51,347 nt of DNA from an uncultured Clostridia bacterium (GTDB lineage Bacteria > Bacillota > Clostridia > UBA1381). Positions within the stretch are counted from its first letter, which is position 1. Each line of letters begins with the position of its first letter. Positions 26,070-34,669 of the stretch are shown here, in pieces. Below the pieces are notes generated by a model. It was not told where the DNA came from. It did no database searches and saw nothing but the letters and a program-made list of their open reading frames with translations. The stretch lies in assembly GCA_934476675.1 (NCBI GenBank), contig CAKSOE010000021.1, positions 1 to 51,347 on the forward strand, given 5' to 3'. The position numbers and the translations under genes were made by a program.

Positions 26070-28070
26070 TTAGGCATTAATACCACCTCCCGATATAATA
26101 TTCTGATTTTCCTGTGCCGCAAGCTGCTGATGTATGCGTATATGGTCCTCAAACGCCTTTGCATATTCGGGTTTGCGGTGTTTCAATACGTCAAATTCCA
26201 TTTGCAGTAGGTACCGCATATGTTCATCGAGGTGTATGTCATGATTGTCAAATTCCGATACTTTCGGGATAACTCCCTCCGTAAACATGGCATTTTCCCT
26301 TTTCGCTTTCTGTAAATGGAGCGTATTTATATTCATTAATGCCGTATAATTGCCGCATTTCATGTATTCGATAGCTTCATTTTTAATGCGTTCGGGTATT
26401 CTGCCCGTTTCATCAGTAAATAATCCCATTTGAAAAGCTTGCAAAAAGTTCTGTTTCTGCGTGTCCTCGCTCATAAGCAATTCGTTTTCCGTTGTATATT
26501 CAACATCAAAACTGTTTATATCGTCTCTGCTCCATACAAGCGCATTGCCTATGCTGTTGCTGCCGACGGTGCTAACCACACGCTTAACGGTAGCATATTT
26601 TTTGTTGATTTCAAGCCATACAACCGCAAGCTGCCGTACCGCTTCACGTATATGCTCACCCGTTAACGATAATCGGGTGTTGTCTATCTCCATAAGGTTA
26701 TCAATCGCCGTTCCGGATGTAACACCGGACGGAGCATTGCCCGACACCATAAGTTGCGACACTCCTGCAACATATTCCATTTCGTTTTTGAGATACTGCC
26801 GTTCGCTCAATACCTCCGAGGGCAAATTCCCATTCTGTACAGGGTATGGTCTTTCAAATCCTTTTTGATATGTAATAATAGACCCTGGTGCCGCCGCATC
26901 GTCCTGGAATTCGTCAATGTCAATAGAACCGCTTTGTACCATGTAACTTTGCAGAGCAAGACGCTTTATGTATTCGTGTATACGGTTCATGCAGCCGTTG
27001 TATGCTCTTTGACGCGGAATCAAATCTTCAATTACGCTCTTTCCGAAAAACTGCCCTGCAACGCCGATACACTTCATTTGCACGATAGGTATGTGCTCAT
27101 ACGGTAAAGCTCCGTAATACACAAGATGTTCACGCCCTACGATAATAGCCATAATGCCGTTCGGATGGTATTTTGACGGTCTTTCAAAGTATGTAATAAC
27201 CTTTTCGGCATTTTCAACGGAACGGTTCCCAAGTGCAAACACCGTGCTTTCATATCCGTATCCGCTGCCGCCCGTAACAGGCGTAAGCGAAAATGTTTCA
27301 ATGTTTGTTCCGTCAACCTTTACGCCGTACATATCAAAAATATCGTCTACGGAGCGCACCTGTTCGATTATAATTGAACGTTGGTCTGATATGTGTTCCT
27401 TGTATATGCTTTCGGGGAACACCTCATATGGGGTTAAAAGTCCGTAGTCCAAATCGCCCTGGAAATATGCTTTTTCCTCGATAACCTCCACGCCGTCATC
27501 GTTTTTCAACACTTTCTTTTCAACTGCGTATTTTTCACCGGAATTGTTATCCCACCACGACAGCCAAAAACAGTTGCCGCATAGTTCATTCCAATATATA
27601 GCCGTGTTCTTTTTGCTGTCAAAATCCGATTTGTTCTGAATATACTGCAAAATCGTTGTAGAAACGTCAGCTTTTGCATAATCGTCCGTTTCGTTGGTGC
27701 GTGGTTTGACTTTCATGCGATAATTTATCTTTTTGAGGTTTGCCACCCTTGTTTCGATAAGCGGAGCAATCATGTTGTATACTTCACGTTCCATCCAGTC
27801 CTTGACAGGGGGTACTTGTTCAATCTCTCCGCGGTATCGGTTAAATTCGCAATATTGATTTCCGGCTAAGAAATTCGCATTAAGCCGCCATTGCTGCTCA
27901 AGCGGATTGCGTTCTTCTCTGCGTTTTTCCAAATCTTCAAGAATATTTGCAATAATATCCTCTTTGTAAAGCGTATCGCCGTCTTTACTTATATCAAGCG
28001 GTCGGCGTTCTTCGCTTTCCTGTTCCTCCGGCGGTCGAAAAAACCGTCGGAGCATATTGCCGATTCCCAT
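26070..28070 (-). CDS. Portal protein, podovirus/P22-like (666 aa)
   Basis: GGAGG precedes ATG 28070. The first 60 residues are acidic (PPEEQESEERRP). Characteristic stretches follow: NPLEQQWRLNANFLAGNQY, NMIAPLIETRVANLKK, and NGCMNRIHEYIKRLALQSY near the middle. The length of 666 residues is that of P22/T7-type portals rather than the roughly 400-500 of siphovirus SPP1/HK97 types. It forms the dodecameric ring for DNA entry and tail attachment. Confidence 0.85.
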   Translation of the reverse strand: MGIGNMLRRFFRPPEEQESEERRPLDISKDGDTLYKEDIIANILEDLEKRREERNPLEQQWRLNANFLAGNQYCEFNRYRGEIEQVPPVKDWMEREVYNMIAPLIETRVANLKKINYRMKVKPRTNETDDYAKADVSTTILQYIQNKSDFDSKKNTAIYWNELCGNCFWLSWWDNNSGEKYAVEKKVLKNDDGVEVIEEKAYFQGDLDYGLLTPYEVFPESIYKEHISDQRSIIIEQVRSVDDIFDMYGVKVDGTNIETFSLTPVTGGSGYGYESTVFALGNRSVENAEKVITYFERPSKYHPNGIMAIIVGREHLVYYGALPYEHIPIVQMKCIGVAGQFFGKSVIEDLIPRQRAYNGCMNRIHEYIKRLALQSYMVQSGSIDIDEFQDDAAAPGSIITYQKGFERPYPVQNGNLPSEVLSERQYLKNEMEYVAGVSQLMVSGNAPSGVTSGTAIDNLMEIDNTRLSLTGEHIREAVRQLAVVWLEINKKYATVKRVVSTVGSNSIGNALVWSRDDINSFDVEYTTENELLMSEDTQKQNFLQAFQMGLFTDETGRIPERIKNEAIEYMKCGNYTALMNINTLHLQKAKRENAMFTEGVIPKVSEFDNHDIHLDEHMRYLLQMEFDVLKHRKPEYAKAFEDHIRIHQQLAAQENQNIISGGGINA

Positions 28071-28073
28071 TTA

Positions 28074-28271
28074 TCACTCCTCCGTTCTGTGCCAATCGTT
28101 TATAAATTTACGGTGGGCGCTCATAGGCTGTGAGGGTGGGGGAGCGTCTATGTTTTTGTATTCTCGCAAATCATCACACATTATGCGGTTGTATAGGTCT
28201 TTGCGCTCAATATGCTGTATAATACTTAAAACCACTATAACAGCGCATAACGCAAGAACAATTATAGTCAT
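28074..28271 (-). CDS. Small single-pass membrane protein (65 aa)
   Basis: An N-terminal hydrophobic helix (TIIVLALCAVIVVLSIIQHI) is followed by a charged tail with a short Pro run. It sits 3 bp upstream of the portal gene and 3 bp below the next gene. Function is unknown; the position in the late operon would suit a superinfection or lysis accessory protein but nothing proves it. Confidence 0.6.
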   Translation of the reverse strand: MTIIVLALCAVIVVLSIIQHIERKDLYNRIMCDDLREYKNIDAPPPSQPMSAHRKFINDWHRTEE

Positions 28272-28274
28272 GGA

Positions 28275-28589
28275 TTACTCCTCCTTTGCCTTTGATGTGT
28301 GCCGTCCGGTCTGCCTTTTGGGTTTTTCTTCCGATTTTACATCGGATTTTTCCACAGCAGCATTTTCAGCTATCGGTTCATCAGCATTTTCAATGTTTTC
28401 TGCTGTCGGTTCTTCAACAGCTTTAACCTCGAAAACGCTCGGGTCAATAGCAGATAATGCGTCTTTAAGACAGTCCTTGCAGATAATAACGCTGTTTGCA
28501 AACTCGCAAAAACGTGCAATAACATAACAATCCGTGTTCTTGCACCCTCTCACGCTGCAAATGCGCTTTATTCTTCTTGCTCTCATCAT
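28275..28589 (-). CDS. Small Cys-containing late protein with acidic tail (104 aa)
   Basis: ATG 28589 follows AAAGGAGAG at ideal spacing; the longer frame to 28664 would overlap the terminase gene. The N-terminal half has CSVRGC, DCYVIARFCEFA and CKDC, possibly a zinc site. The C-terminal half is an acidic, Ala/Glu/Lys-rich disordered tail ending KPKRQTGRHTSKAKEE. It sits between TerL and portal. The family is not recognised. Confidence 0.65.
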   Translation of the reverse strand: MMRARRIKRICSVRGCKNTDCYVIARFCEFANSVIICKDCLKDALSAIDPSVFEVKAVEEPTAENIENADEPIAENAAVEKSDVKSEEKPKRQTGRHTSKAKEE

Positions 28590-28620
28590 AATAATCTCTC
28601 CTTTCAAACATCTGTTTGTA

Positions 28621-29967
28621 TTACCAAAAACTTCTGCGCCGATTTTCTTTAATACATCTTTCAATATGCTTTTGAAAGTCCGTCTTTTTCGGCTTTATCG
28701 GCGTAGCCGCTGCCGCAAACTGTACACATAAATACCTTAACGCATCGGGTAAGTGCGTTATATCGTGAGGTTCGGTCATACAATCATTCGGTTTCTTTGA
28801 ATTTCTCTGTAATGCCGGAATACACTCAATAAGATTTGTACAGCTGCTGAATATTTTTAAACGGCTTTCTTTTTGTGTTTCGGTCACATCATGGACTTTC
28901 ATTAAATCCTTAATTGCAAGCCAGCCGCTTTCACGGTCGTTATTGCTTTTTATAAGCACCAAACCACCCTCCGAAAACAAATCCGCCTTGCATTTTCCGC
29001 TTTCCTGTGACCGCGACCACATATCGGGCGGTGCAGCGGTAAATTGTATATGTTCATCACCCGAAAGATTTATAATATCGTGTGCGCCGTCTGATATAAT
29101 CTTGTCGCTTTCCGCGTATTCGCGGTATATGTAATAGTTCCCCAACTCGTCTATTGCCGCCCAAACGCAAGCCAGACAGTCCAGTCCGTAGTCAATTGCT
29201 CTGTATCTGCGCCAGTGTTCGGGAATGGTAAACGGTTCGATAACGTGTACGCTGCGGTCAAACTCCGAAAAATACCGCCCTGCAAGCATATCCCAATTGC
29301 CGTCACGCCATGCCTGCCTTAATCCGTCATCAAGGTTATTGAGCATATTAACGTATTCATGGTCTTTTTCAAGCAACACCTTGTTATCGAATACCGTAGC
29401 TGCTATAAAAGTGTAATCCTCCGGCTTTTCCAAAGCCTTATATCTGTGGCTTATAAACAGCCGTTTAACCCATTCATGACCGACACCGCCGGGGTTACAC
29501 GTTAAATACATACGTTTCGGGAAATCGTTAGCGCCTCTCAGACAAGCCGTTAAGGTCTGATATTGGTATTCCGTAAACTGTGTTGCTTCATCAAGACAAA
29601 TTACGTCATATTCGTTACCCTGGTACTGGGTAACGTCCTTTTCCGAAGCGCAATAGCCTAATTTTATGGTGCTGCCGTTCGGAAATGTAAAAATTTTGTC
29701 CGTTTCCTTGTATTTTGCGATGCCTTTAAGCTCCACAAGCAAGGTGTTAACGTGGTTTTCTTTTAATTCGGGGTAGGTACGTCTTAAAAGCAGTATTCTT
29801 ATTCCGGCATACTTTACACACATAAGCGTTATTTTTTTTCGTAACGCCCACGACTTGCCGCCGCCCCTCGCTCCGCCGTATGCGGTGTACCTTGTACGCG
29901 CTTTGAAGAATAATGCCTGTTTTGGGTTAATGGTGCTTATGTCTATAACGCTATTCGGCATATTCAT
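28621..29967 (-). CDS. terL: Terminase large subunit (448 aa)
   Basis: Residues near the N-terminus carry the ATPase Walker A (YGGARGGGKSWA), Walker B (VICLDEATQF) and coupling motif (MYLTCNPGG). The C-terminal nuclease domain begins at YRAIDYGLDCLACVWA with the first metal-binding Asp, and ends with HDITHLPDALRYL. ATG 29967 is chosen, overlapping terS by 17 bp; ATG 29961 is also possible. It packages DNA through the portal and cuts the concatemer. Confidence 0.95.
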   Translation of the reverse strand: MNMPNSVIDISTINPKQALFFKARTRYTAYGGARGGGKSWALRKKITLMCVKYAGIRILLLRRTYPELKENHVNTLLVELKGIAKYKETDKIFTFPNGSTIKLGYCASEKDVTQYQGNEYDVICLDEATQFTEYQYQTLTACLRGANDFPKRMYLTCNPGGVGHEWVKRLFISHRYKALEKPEDYTFIAATVFDNKVLLEKDHEYVNMLNNLDDGLRQAWRDGNWDMLAGRYFSEFDRSVHVIEPFTIPEHWRRYRAIDYGLDCLACVWAAIDELGNYYIYREYAESDKIISDGAHDIINLSGDEHIQFTAAPPDMWSRSQESGKCKADLFSEGGLVLIKSNNDRESGWLAIKDLMKVHDVTETQKESRLKIFSSCTNLIECIPALQRNSKKPNDCMTEPHDITHLPDALRYLCVQFAAAATPIKPKKTDFQKHIERCIKENRRRSFW

Positions 29968-30463
29968 CAACACCCTTTGGGAGTTTAAACTCAATTTTTG
30001 TGTTGTCAGTGCTTTCGCCCTGCGCCAATGCGCGCTTGTCGTATAACGTACCTATGGCGGTAGTTAAGGCTTTGATGTCGTGCAGTTGCAGAGCGGATAA
30101 TTTGCGCGTAACGGAATCCTTTTGCTTATCGCTCATATCATCCGTTTCGGAAACCATACCGATAAGCTCGTCAATCTCCTGTTCCTGCTCCAATGCACGT
30201 GTAAAACGTCTGTCCATTATCTGCATACCTTTGTCGATAATGGTGTTTGCGCTTTCTATAAATCCGCGTTTCTTTTCTTCCCGAAGTTCGTCAAACCCAT
30301 CCGGCGGCTTTTTGTTAATCCAATCCGTTATAGTGTTTGCAGCTACGGTTACGCCTGTTTTTTCTTTAATCTGCCGTGCTGTTTCCTGCTTGCTGCCGTT
30401 TACGGCATATAAAGCGTATGCAAGCTCTTTTATATCATCGCTGTATTTCTTACCTCTTGACAT
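29951..30463 (-). CDS. terS: Terminase small subunit (170 aa)
   Basis: The N-terminal HTH (KYSDDIKELAYALYAVNGSKQETARQI then NTITDWINKKPP) is followed by a helical oligomerisation region (RRFTRALEQEQEIDELIGM). It directly precedes terL. It recognises the pac/cos site and regulates TerL. It is the first late gene, placed just below a terminator hairpin. Confidence 0.88.
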   Translation of the reverse strand: MSRGKKYSDDIKELAYALYAVNGSKQETARQIKEKTGVTVAANTITDWINKKPPDGFDELREEKKRGFIESANTIIDKGMQIMDRRFTRALEQEQEIDELIGMVSETDDMSDKQKDSVTRKLSALQLHDIKALTTAIGTLYDKRALAQGESTDNTKIEFKLPKGVDEYAE

Positions 30464-30483
30464 TTACCTCACCTCCTATGCAC

Positions 30484-30513
30484 GAAAAAAGCGCACACCC
30501 GATTGTGTACGCT
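30484..30513 (-). terminator. Rho-independent terminator between early operon and terS
   Basis: On the minus strand AGCGTACAC pairs with GTGTGCGCT (one G-U pair) around a 6-nt loop and is followed by TTTTTT, a textbook terminator. It ends only 20 bp before the terS start. The leader above it (30514-30612) has a TATAAT at 30598-30593 (minus) but no good -35. Late expression therefore probably needs read-through or an activator. Confidence 0.85.
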
Positions 30514-30612
30514 TATTCCGAAAAATCAAAAAAAGGAATCATGTTATGAAAACCCGTATACAAAAACTTTTTTGTGCCTTTCCACATTTTATATTATATC
30601 ATAGAAGATATG

Positions 30613-31038
30613 TTACATTCTATTACGTCTTTTATAATATACATTAATTGCATCCAATGCTTGTGGATGTAACCTGTGGACTATATGAACATAACTATAA
30701 TTCATATCTATCGCAATCTGTTCCCATGTTTCACAATTAATATACCTTGCCGTCAGTAACGCTCTGTATGTACTGTCATCAACGTGATTAATCAGTTTCA
30801 GCATTTTCCGCTGATATGTATACAATTCTTTAAGCCTGTTATCCATATCGGCGGAGTATTGCGCATATGCCGAGAATTTTCCCTCTGTGCCGTTATTCAG
30901 CGATGTTTGTACTTTTTCTTCACTGCCAGCGGCAGAGCCACCGCAAGCCGAAACAAAAGCGTTGTCCTTTGCTTTTTTCAGTTCGGCAATTTCTATGTTC
31001 AGCTTGCGACCTTTGTTTAGCCATTCTTTAACAGTCAT
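30613..31038 (-). CDS. Sigma-70 region 4-like late transcription regulator (141 aa)
   Basis: ATG 31038 follows GGGAGG and overlaps the upstream stop codon as ATGA. A helical N-terminal region precedes a C-terminal HTH like sigma region 4 (LLTARYINCETWEQIAIDMNYSYVHIVHRLHPQALDAI). Proteins of this type (DUF1492/ArpU/RinA-like) stand just before terS in many Gram-positive phages and switch on late genes. Its place next to the gapped late leader and terminator supports that role. Confidence 0.78.
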   Translation of the reverse strand: MTVKEWLNKGRKLNIEIAELKKAKDNAFVSACGGSAAGSEEKVQTSLNNGTEGKFSAYAQYSADMDNRLKELYTYQRKMLKLINHVDDSTYRALLTARYINCETWEQIAIDMNYSYVHIVHRLHPQALDAINVYYKRRNRM

Positions 31039-31331
31039 ATATCCTCCCAATTTGTATCTACTTCAATGTCCATTCCGTATTCCAACTCCGATTTAAGCGT
31101 ATCTATGCTTACTTCGCCTCTGGCAACTGCCGTATGTATGCGCTTAAACTCCTTTGCAAACCGTTGTCCGCGTTCTTTGCCAAAACCAAATTCCATACGC
31201 AAAACATACAGCGGTATTACTATCAATGAATTTAATGCCGTTTCGCACGCTTTACGGATAAACTTGTCTTTTTCGCGGTTGAGCTGCTTTTGAGGATTGG
31301 GAGCTTTGCCGCGTTTCTTTTTCTTCGCCAT
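31035..31331 (-). CDS. Small basic phage protein (98 aa)
   Basis: The N-terminus is very basic (MAKKKKRGKAPNPQKQLNREK), followed by helices (ETALNSLIVIPLYVLRMEFGFG, QRFAKEFKRIHTAVARGEV). GGGAGG precedes ATG 31331, and its stop overlaps the next start as ATGA. No family is recognised; nucleic-acid binding is plausible from the basic tail. Confidence 0.7.
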   Translation of the reverse strand: MAKKKKRGKAPNPQKQLNREKDKFIRKACETALNSLIVIPLYVLRMEFGFGKERGQRFAKEFKRIHTAVARGEVSIDTLKSELEYGMDIEVDTNWEDI

Positions 31332-31343
31332 GTATATCCTCCC

Positions 31344-31418
31344 TTAAATTAAACTTTCCTGCCTGTAACATTTAATATCCTTTAACATCTGATTTTGCGC
31401 TTTAAACAATAATTTCAT
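31344..31418 (-). CDS. Possible 24-residue peptide
   Basis: A short frame starting MKLLFKAQNQML has AGGACAAGAAG at good spacing before ATG 31418 and fills most of a 110-bp gap between larger genes. Coding nature is uncertain at this size. Confidence 0.35.
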   Translation of the reverse strand: MKLLFKAQNQMLKDIKCYRQESLI

Positions 31419-31441
31419 CTTCTTGTCCTCTCAATGTTTTA

Positions 31442-32098
31442 TTATCCCCATTGTTCAGCCATAGCTTTGGCTATGCCGGGGAATGTTTTACTGCGTTCTT
31501 TTGCTCTGTTCTTAGTAAATAAACCTTTATATTGTTCGCCGTGTTTATTGCTATATGAGCCACTCGGACAAAATGTGCCAATGGTTTCAACGATATTTGT
31601 AGGTTTCAATTTTTCTAAATTCTTAAGCCATAGACAAGTTCGTTTTGTATAGGGGTGACCATATTCGTATGGCTGAATAATTTGAGAATACGGCGGTAAT
31701 TCATAGATTTTTGACGCTATTGGATTTTCAACACAGATTTTATCACAGTCAGCATTGATAAATTTTAAGAAAAATTCTTTTGCTTTTAACCCCTTTTCAT
31801 ATCGTTCTGTGTTTAGTTTGTGCCCTTTCCATAAATGTCGCGCCCCTGCATTGCTCAAATATGTACAAGGTGGATGCGCAATAATCAAGTCCCATTTGCC
31901 GTCAATATAGTGTATCACTCCGTCTGATGTTTTAAATTCGCAGTGACCGTTTAATAACGGTAATACGTTTTGCTGTATATGCCATTCGGGATAATTTCCT
32001 GAACATTCTATTAAATCACAGCTATATGCTTCATGTCCTTTATTTCGGAACGCTGTGCATACTCTTTGGCTTTCCTCACAAGCTATTAATACCTTCAT
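31442..32098 (-). CDS. DNA C5-methyltransferase-like protein, phage type (218 aa)
   Basis: The N-terminus MKVLIACEESQRVCTAF has the look of the SAM-binding motif I of C5-cytosine methyltransferases. WDLIIAHPPCTYLSNAG supplies the Pro-Cys of the catalytic motif IV. ICVENPIASKI sits where the usual ENV motif would be, with ENP instead. The 218-residue length lacks a typical target-recognition domain. It may modify phage DNA or nucleotides; a non-methylating role cannot be excluded. It overlaps the gene upstream by 23 bp. Confidence 0.7.
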   Translation of the reverse strand: MKVLIACEESQRVCTAFRNKGHEAYSCDLIECSGNYPEWHIQQNVLPLLNGHCEFKTSDGVIHYIDGKWDLIIAHPPCTYLSNAGARHLWKGHKLNTERYEKGLKAKEFFLKFINADCDKICVENPIASKIYELPPYSQIIQPYEYGHPYTKRTCLWLKNLEKLKPTNIVETIGTFCPSGSYSNKHGEQYKGLFTKNRAKERSKTFPGIAKAMAEQWG

Positions 32099-32519
32099 CT
32101 TTTAAAATCCTTTCCATTATCGGCTTACATTCCGAAAGCAGTTCAACTAATCTTTCATGCTCAGTCATTTGCAATCGTGCAGCTTTAATATCAATCACAA
32201 TTCCTACGCAAAACAGCTCATCACCGTCAAAAATGTTAAATTCCTCATGTGGCATATCTGTTTCATAAGACCATGAACACCCTTTATCAGCCGGACACCA
32301 TACTGCGTCTATCGGTTTTGGTAATCCCTTAGCTTTAATTATACCGCCGTCATAGCAGTCGATTTCATCATGAACCGCGCCGCGCAGCTCACACCTATCG
32401 ACAAAATACCCGAATACAACCACAAATTCGTTTTCGGCAGCTATTTTTTCTTCATCTGATGTGATTTCATGCGTACACCGTCTGCCGTCAAGCATTTTTG
32501 CAAAATCTTTTATATCCAT
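32076..32519 (-). CDS. Hypothetical early protein (147 aa)
   Basis: ATG 32519 follows GAAAGGATT; a longer frame to 32630 would overlap the preceding gene by about 100 bp. The sequence MDIKDFAKMLDGRRC followed by an alpha/beta body (NEFVVVFGYFVDRCELRGAV, CVGIVIDIKAARLQM) resembles anonymous early proteins of Firmicute phages. No known domain is identified. Confidence 0.65.
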   Translation of the reverse strand: MDIKDFAKMLDGRRCTHEITSDEEKIAAENEFVVVFGYFVDRCELRGAVHDEIDCYDGGIIKAKGLPKPIDAVWCPADKGCSWSYETDMPHEEFNIFDGDELFCVGIVIDIKAARLQMTEHERLVELLSECKPIMERILKDEGINSL

Positions 32520-32532
32520 AATATCAATCCTT

Positions 32533-32769
32533 TCATAATTCAATTTGTTCGCTTTTAATCGGCTGATAATCACCGTATACAACTTTGTTTTTCTTACGTC
32601 TTGGTTGGTATTGCTTGCCTGTAATAACATCTCCGACAGGTGTGTAAGCGTAATCCTTGCAGCTGTTAATCCGCTTGATTTTGCTTTCGGTCATAAGCTG
32701 TTGTTTTTCACTGCAATAATAACCGCAATCAACTTCACAGCACCAAGCACAATATCGGCAATATTTCAT
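32533..32769 (-). CDS. Small Cys-rich protein (78 aa)
   Basis: The N-terminus is dense in Cys (YCRYCAWCCEVDCGYYC), probably binding zinc. A basic C-terminal half follows (KQYQPRRKKNKVVYG). GAAAGGGTG precedes ATG 32769. Function unknown; one of several zinc-ribbon-like proteins in this operon. Confidence 0.65.
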   Translation of the reverse strand: MKYCRYCAWCCEVDCGYYCSEKQQLMTESKIKRINSCKDYAYTPVGDVITGKQYQPRRKKNKVVYGDYQPIKSEQIEL

Positions 32770-32773
32770 AACA

Positions 32774-33154
32774 TCACCCTTTCATTGTTAAAACTTTATA
32801 TGCCTTTCCTAACATATCCAAATCAAAATATCCGAAATGGCAATCTTCGACTTTTATATTTAATTCCTTTGCCAACCATGCGTAACATTTTTTTCTTTGT
32901 TGTGGAGTGTTCCACATCTTATCAAATATATCATGACACTTCATTTTCATTTTGCGCATTTCATCGTTTGCCAAAATTCCAAACGCTTCTTTTGGTCTGA
33001 TTCTATGAGTGCCTACATAAGCGCCGCAATCACAGCAATGATAACAAAAACCGCTGCCGTATGGTTTGCCGTATATCTGCTTGTTTGGTATGTATTCAAC
33101 TTTTCCACCGCAAATATTACATTGCGTAGGACGCAGTTTTTTTATAATTACCAT
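32774..33154 (-). CDS. Zinc-finger phage protein, DUF3268-like (126 aa)
   Basis: ATG 33154 is chosen for its GAAAGGAG site; the open frame continues 12 codons upstream. CNICGGKVEYIP and CYHCCDCGAYVGTHR form a zinc ribbon, followed by helices containing TPQQRKKCYAWLAKELN. This matches the layout of DUF3268 zinc-finger proteins of phages. The role is unknown. Confidence 0.7.
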   Translation of the reverse strand: MVIIKKLRPTQCNICGGKVEYIPNKQIYGKPYGSGFCYHCCDCGAYVGTHRIRPKEAFGILANDEMRKMKMKCHDIFDKMWNTPQQRKKCYAWLAKELNIKVEDCHFGYFDLDMLGKAYKVLTMKG

Positions 33155-33190
33155 TTTCCGACCAACTCCTTTCATATCATTTCCGTACAC

Positions 33191-33337
33191 TCACGAAAAT
33201 GTTTTTGCCTGCCTTCCGGGCATATCATCAATAACCCGTAATATCGCTTCTTGCATATCACTTGCGAATATTCCTGTTGTAGAAACGTTTAATATTCGGT
33301 CAAGCAATTCATTTTTATTGATAAATTCTTCTGCCAT
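33191..33337 (-). CDS. Small helical protein (48 aa)
   Basis: A strong AAAAGGAGG site precedes ATG 33337, and the gene starts 4 bp after the previous stop. It reads MAEEFINKNELLDRILNV then a helix with DMQEAILRVIDDMPG. This type of short early protein is common in clostridial phages. Function unknown. Confidence 0.6.
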   Translation of the reverse strand: MAEEFINKNELLDRILNVSTTGIFASDMQEAILRVIDDMPGRQAKTFS

Positions 33338-33340
33338 ATT

Positions 33341-33808
33341 TCAATCCTCCTTTTCCGTAATATCAGCAGGAATGTTTTTTGAAAACGCCGCCGCATCTTT
33401 GTATATTTTTTCAGTATTCAAGTGCAGCCCATGTTCCGGTATTCCTTTTTTATCTCTTTCAACCTGTTCTTCATACAGTTTCTGTATTTCTGCATCTGTA
33501 AACATTCCCGATTCACGCAGTTGTTCTATTGCTTTGAGGTTTTCAACAACGTTTGGGTCGTTCAAATTAATAGTTATCATTTTTTGTACCTCCTTTCTTA
33601 ATTCTTCGGCTGTTATACCGACTGTATCTAACGCCGCACGGAGTTTTATATAATCATTAAAAACATGGTAAACAGTAAACAGAATTTTCTCAATATTGTT
33701 TACAATGTAATTGCTGTCCTCCGGTGTAACGCCTAAACAATTTCTAAGGGCAATGTCTTTGACCTTTTCTATTTCTTCAAAATTTTCAAGTACTTCATTT
33801 TTGCTCAT
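33341..33808 (-). CDS. Hypothetical helical protein (155 aa)
   Basis: A charged, mostly helical protein (VLENFEEIEKVKDIALRNC, AEELRKEVQKMITINL, AEIQKLYEEQVERDKKG) without Cys motifs or membrane segments. It overlaps its upstream neighbour by 4 bp. The family is not recognised. Confidence 0.65.
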   Translation of the reverse strand: MSKNEVLENFEEIEKVKDIALRNCLGVTPEDSNYIVNNIEKILFTVYHVFNDYIKLRAALDTVGITAEELRKEVQKMITINLNDPNVVENLKAIEQLRESGMFTDAEIQKLYEEQVERDKKGIPEHGLHLNTEKIYKDAAAFSKNIPADITEKED

Positions 33809-34104
33809 ATTTTTCTTATATCTCCGTCAAGTTCGGTATATGAATTGCCATTTTCTGCAACAATACATTTCCTTATTCCCATTATAATGAATCCTTTTTT
33901 ACAAAAACGTTCATCACTTACAATAGATGTAATTTTCACAAGTATTGCCCGTCCTGTGTATTCCTCTCTTGTGTCCGACAGTTCATTAAGTGCAAGATAA
34001 TCACCAACACGAAAATCTCTGTCATTCTTTCTGACTTCAAAACTTTTATTGCCGGATTTTACGTCATCATAGTAATTCGGTTCTATTTTTAATGCGTGTA
34101 TCAT
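33805..34104 (-). CDS. DUF3850 / ASCH-like RNA-binding domain protein (99 aa)
   Basis: HALKIEPNYYDDVKSGNKSFEVRKNDRDFRVGD matches the DUF3850 signature, a PUA/ASCH-like fold in which the K-x-E-x-R-K patch is thought to contact RNA. It overlaps both neighbours by 4 bp. A second ASCH protein lies at 35970. Substrate unknown. Confidence 0.82.
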   Translation of the reverse strand: MIHALKIEPNYYDDVKSGNKSFEVRKNDRDFRVGDYLALNELSDTREEYTGRAILVKITSIVSDERFCKKGFIIMGIRKCIVAENGNSYTELDGDIRKI

Positions 34105-34484
34105 TTTGCTACCTCCGTCATTTCTTTTACAAGTTTGTCAATTTCTTCTGGTACACACTCATGCATAACCCAATTAGCATTATCATCACAAAATTTTGTG
34201 GGAACTGTTTTCCGATGCGTTTTGGTTCGGAACTCTAAATCATTAAGTTTTGATTTCAACCGTTTCGCAAAATCCTTTATTGCCTCGGATTTTATTTCGT
34301 CTACTGTACATTCTGACATTTTTAGTCGCAGTTTGTACTCTGTCAGTTCTTTTTCCATTCTCTCAATTTCTGCCTTTTGATAATCAATCATGCCTTGCTG
34401 AATTACAATTTTTCCGTCAAATTCTTTTATTTTTTCCTTTTGGTGGTTGATGAGGTCAAGGGTAAGGTTCTGTTCATCTGTCAT
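34101..34484 (-). CDS. Coiled-coil protein (127 aa)
   Basis: Residues about 5-55 form a continuous coiled coil (LINHQKEKIKEFDGKIVIQ, YQKAEIERMEKELTEY). The C-terminal half has NANWVMHECVPEEIDKLVKEM. Its TAAGGAGTG ribosome site overlaps the stop codon of the gene upstream. Function unknown. Confidence 0.65.
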   Translation of the reverse strand: MTDEQNLTLDLINHQKEKIKEFDGKIVIQQGMIDYQKAEIERMEKELTEYKLRLKMSECTVDEIKSEAIKDFAKRLKSKLNDLEFRTKTHRKTVPTKFCDDNANWVMHECVPEEIDKLVKEMTEVAK

Positions 34485-34497
34485 TCTGTATCACTCC

Positions 34498-34647
34498 TTA
34501 AAATTCTTCTATCTCATAATCGGGATGTTCTTCATGATAGCAATCTTCACAAATCCAGCCATTGGGAGAATTATTATCCCTTATCATTTCACTTTGCTCA
34601 TGCCTTTCGCCACAAACTCCACATTTTCTATAGTATTTTCGTCTCAT
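34498..34647 (-). CDS. Small zinc-ribbon protein (49 aa)
   Basis: A short frame with two Cys pairs, CGVC near the start and CEDC in the second half, then an acidic end. It sits between two coding genes with no overlap and is followed directly by a ribosome site, so it fits the operon. A zinc-binding role is likely from the Cys pattern. Confidence 0.6.
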   Translation of the reverse strand: MRRKYYRKCGVCGERHEQSEMIRDNNSPNGWICEDCYHEEHPDYEIEEF

Positions 34648-34669
34648 TTTGCATCACTCTTTTTGTATA

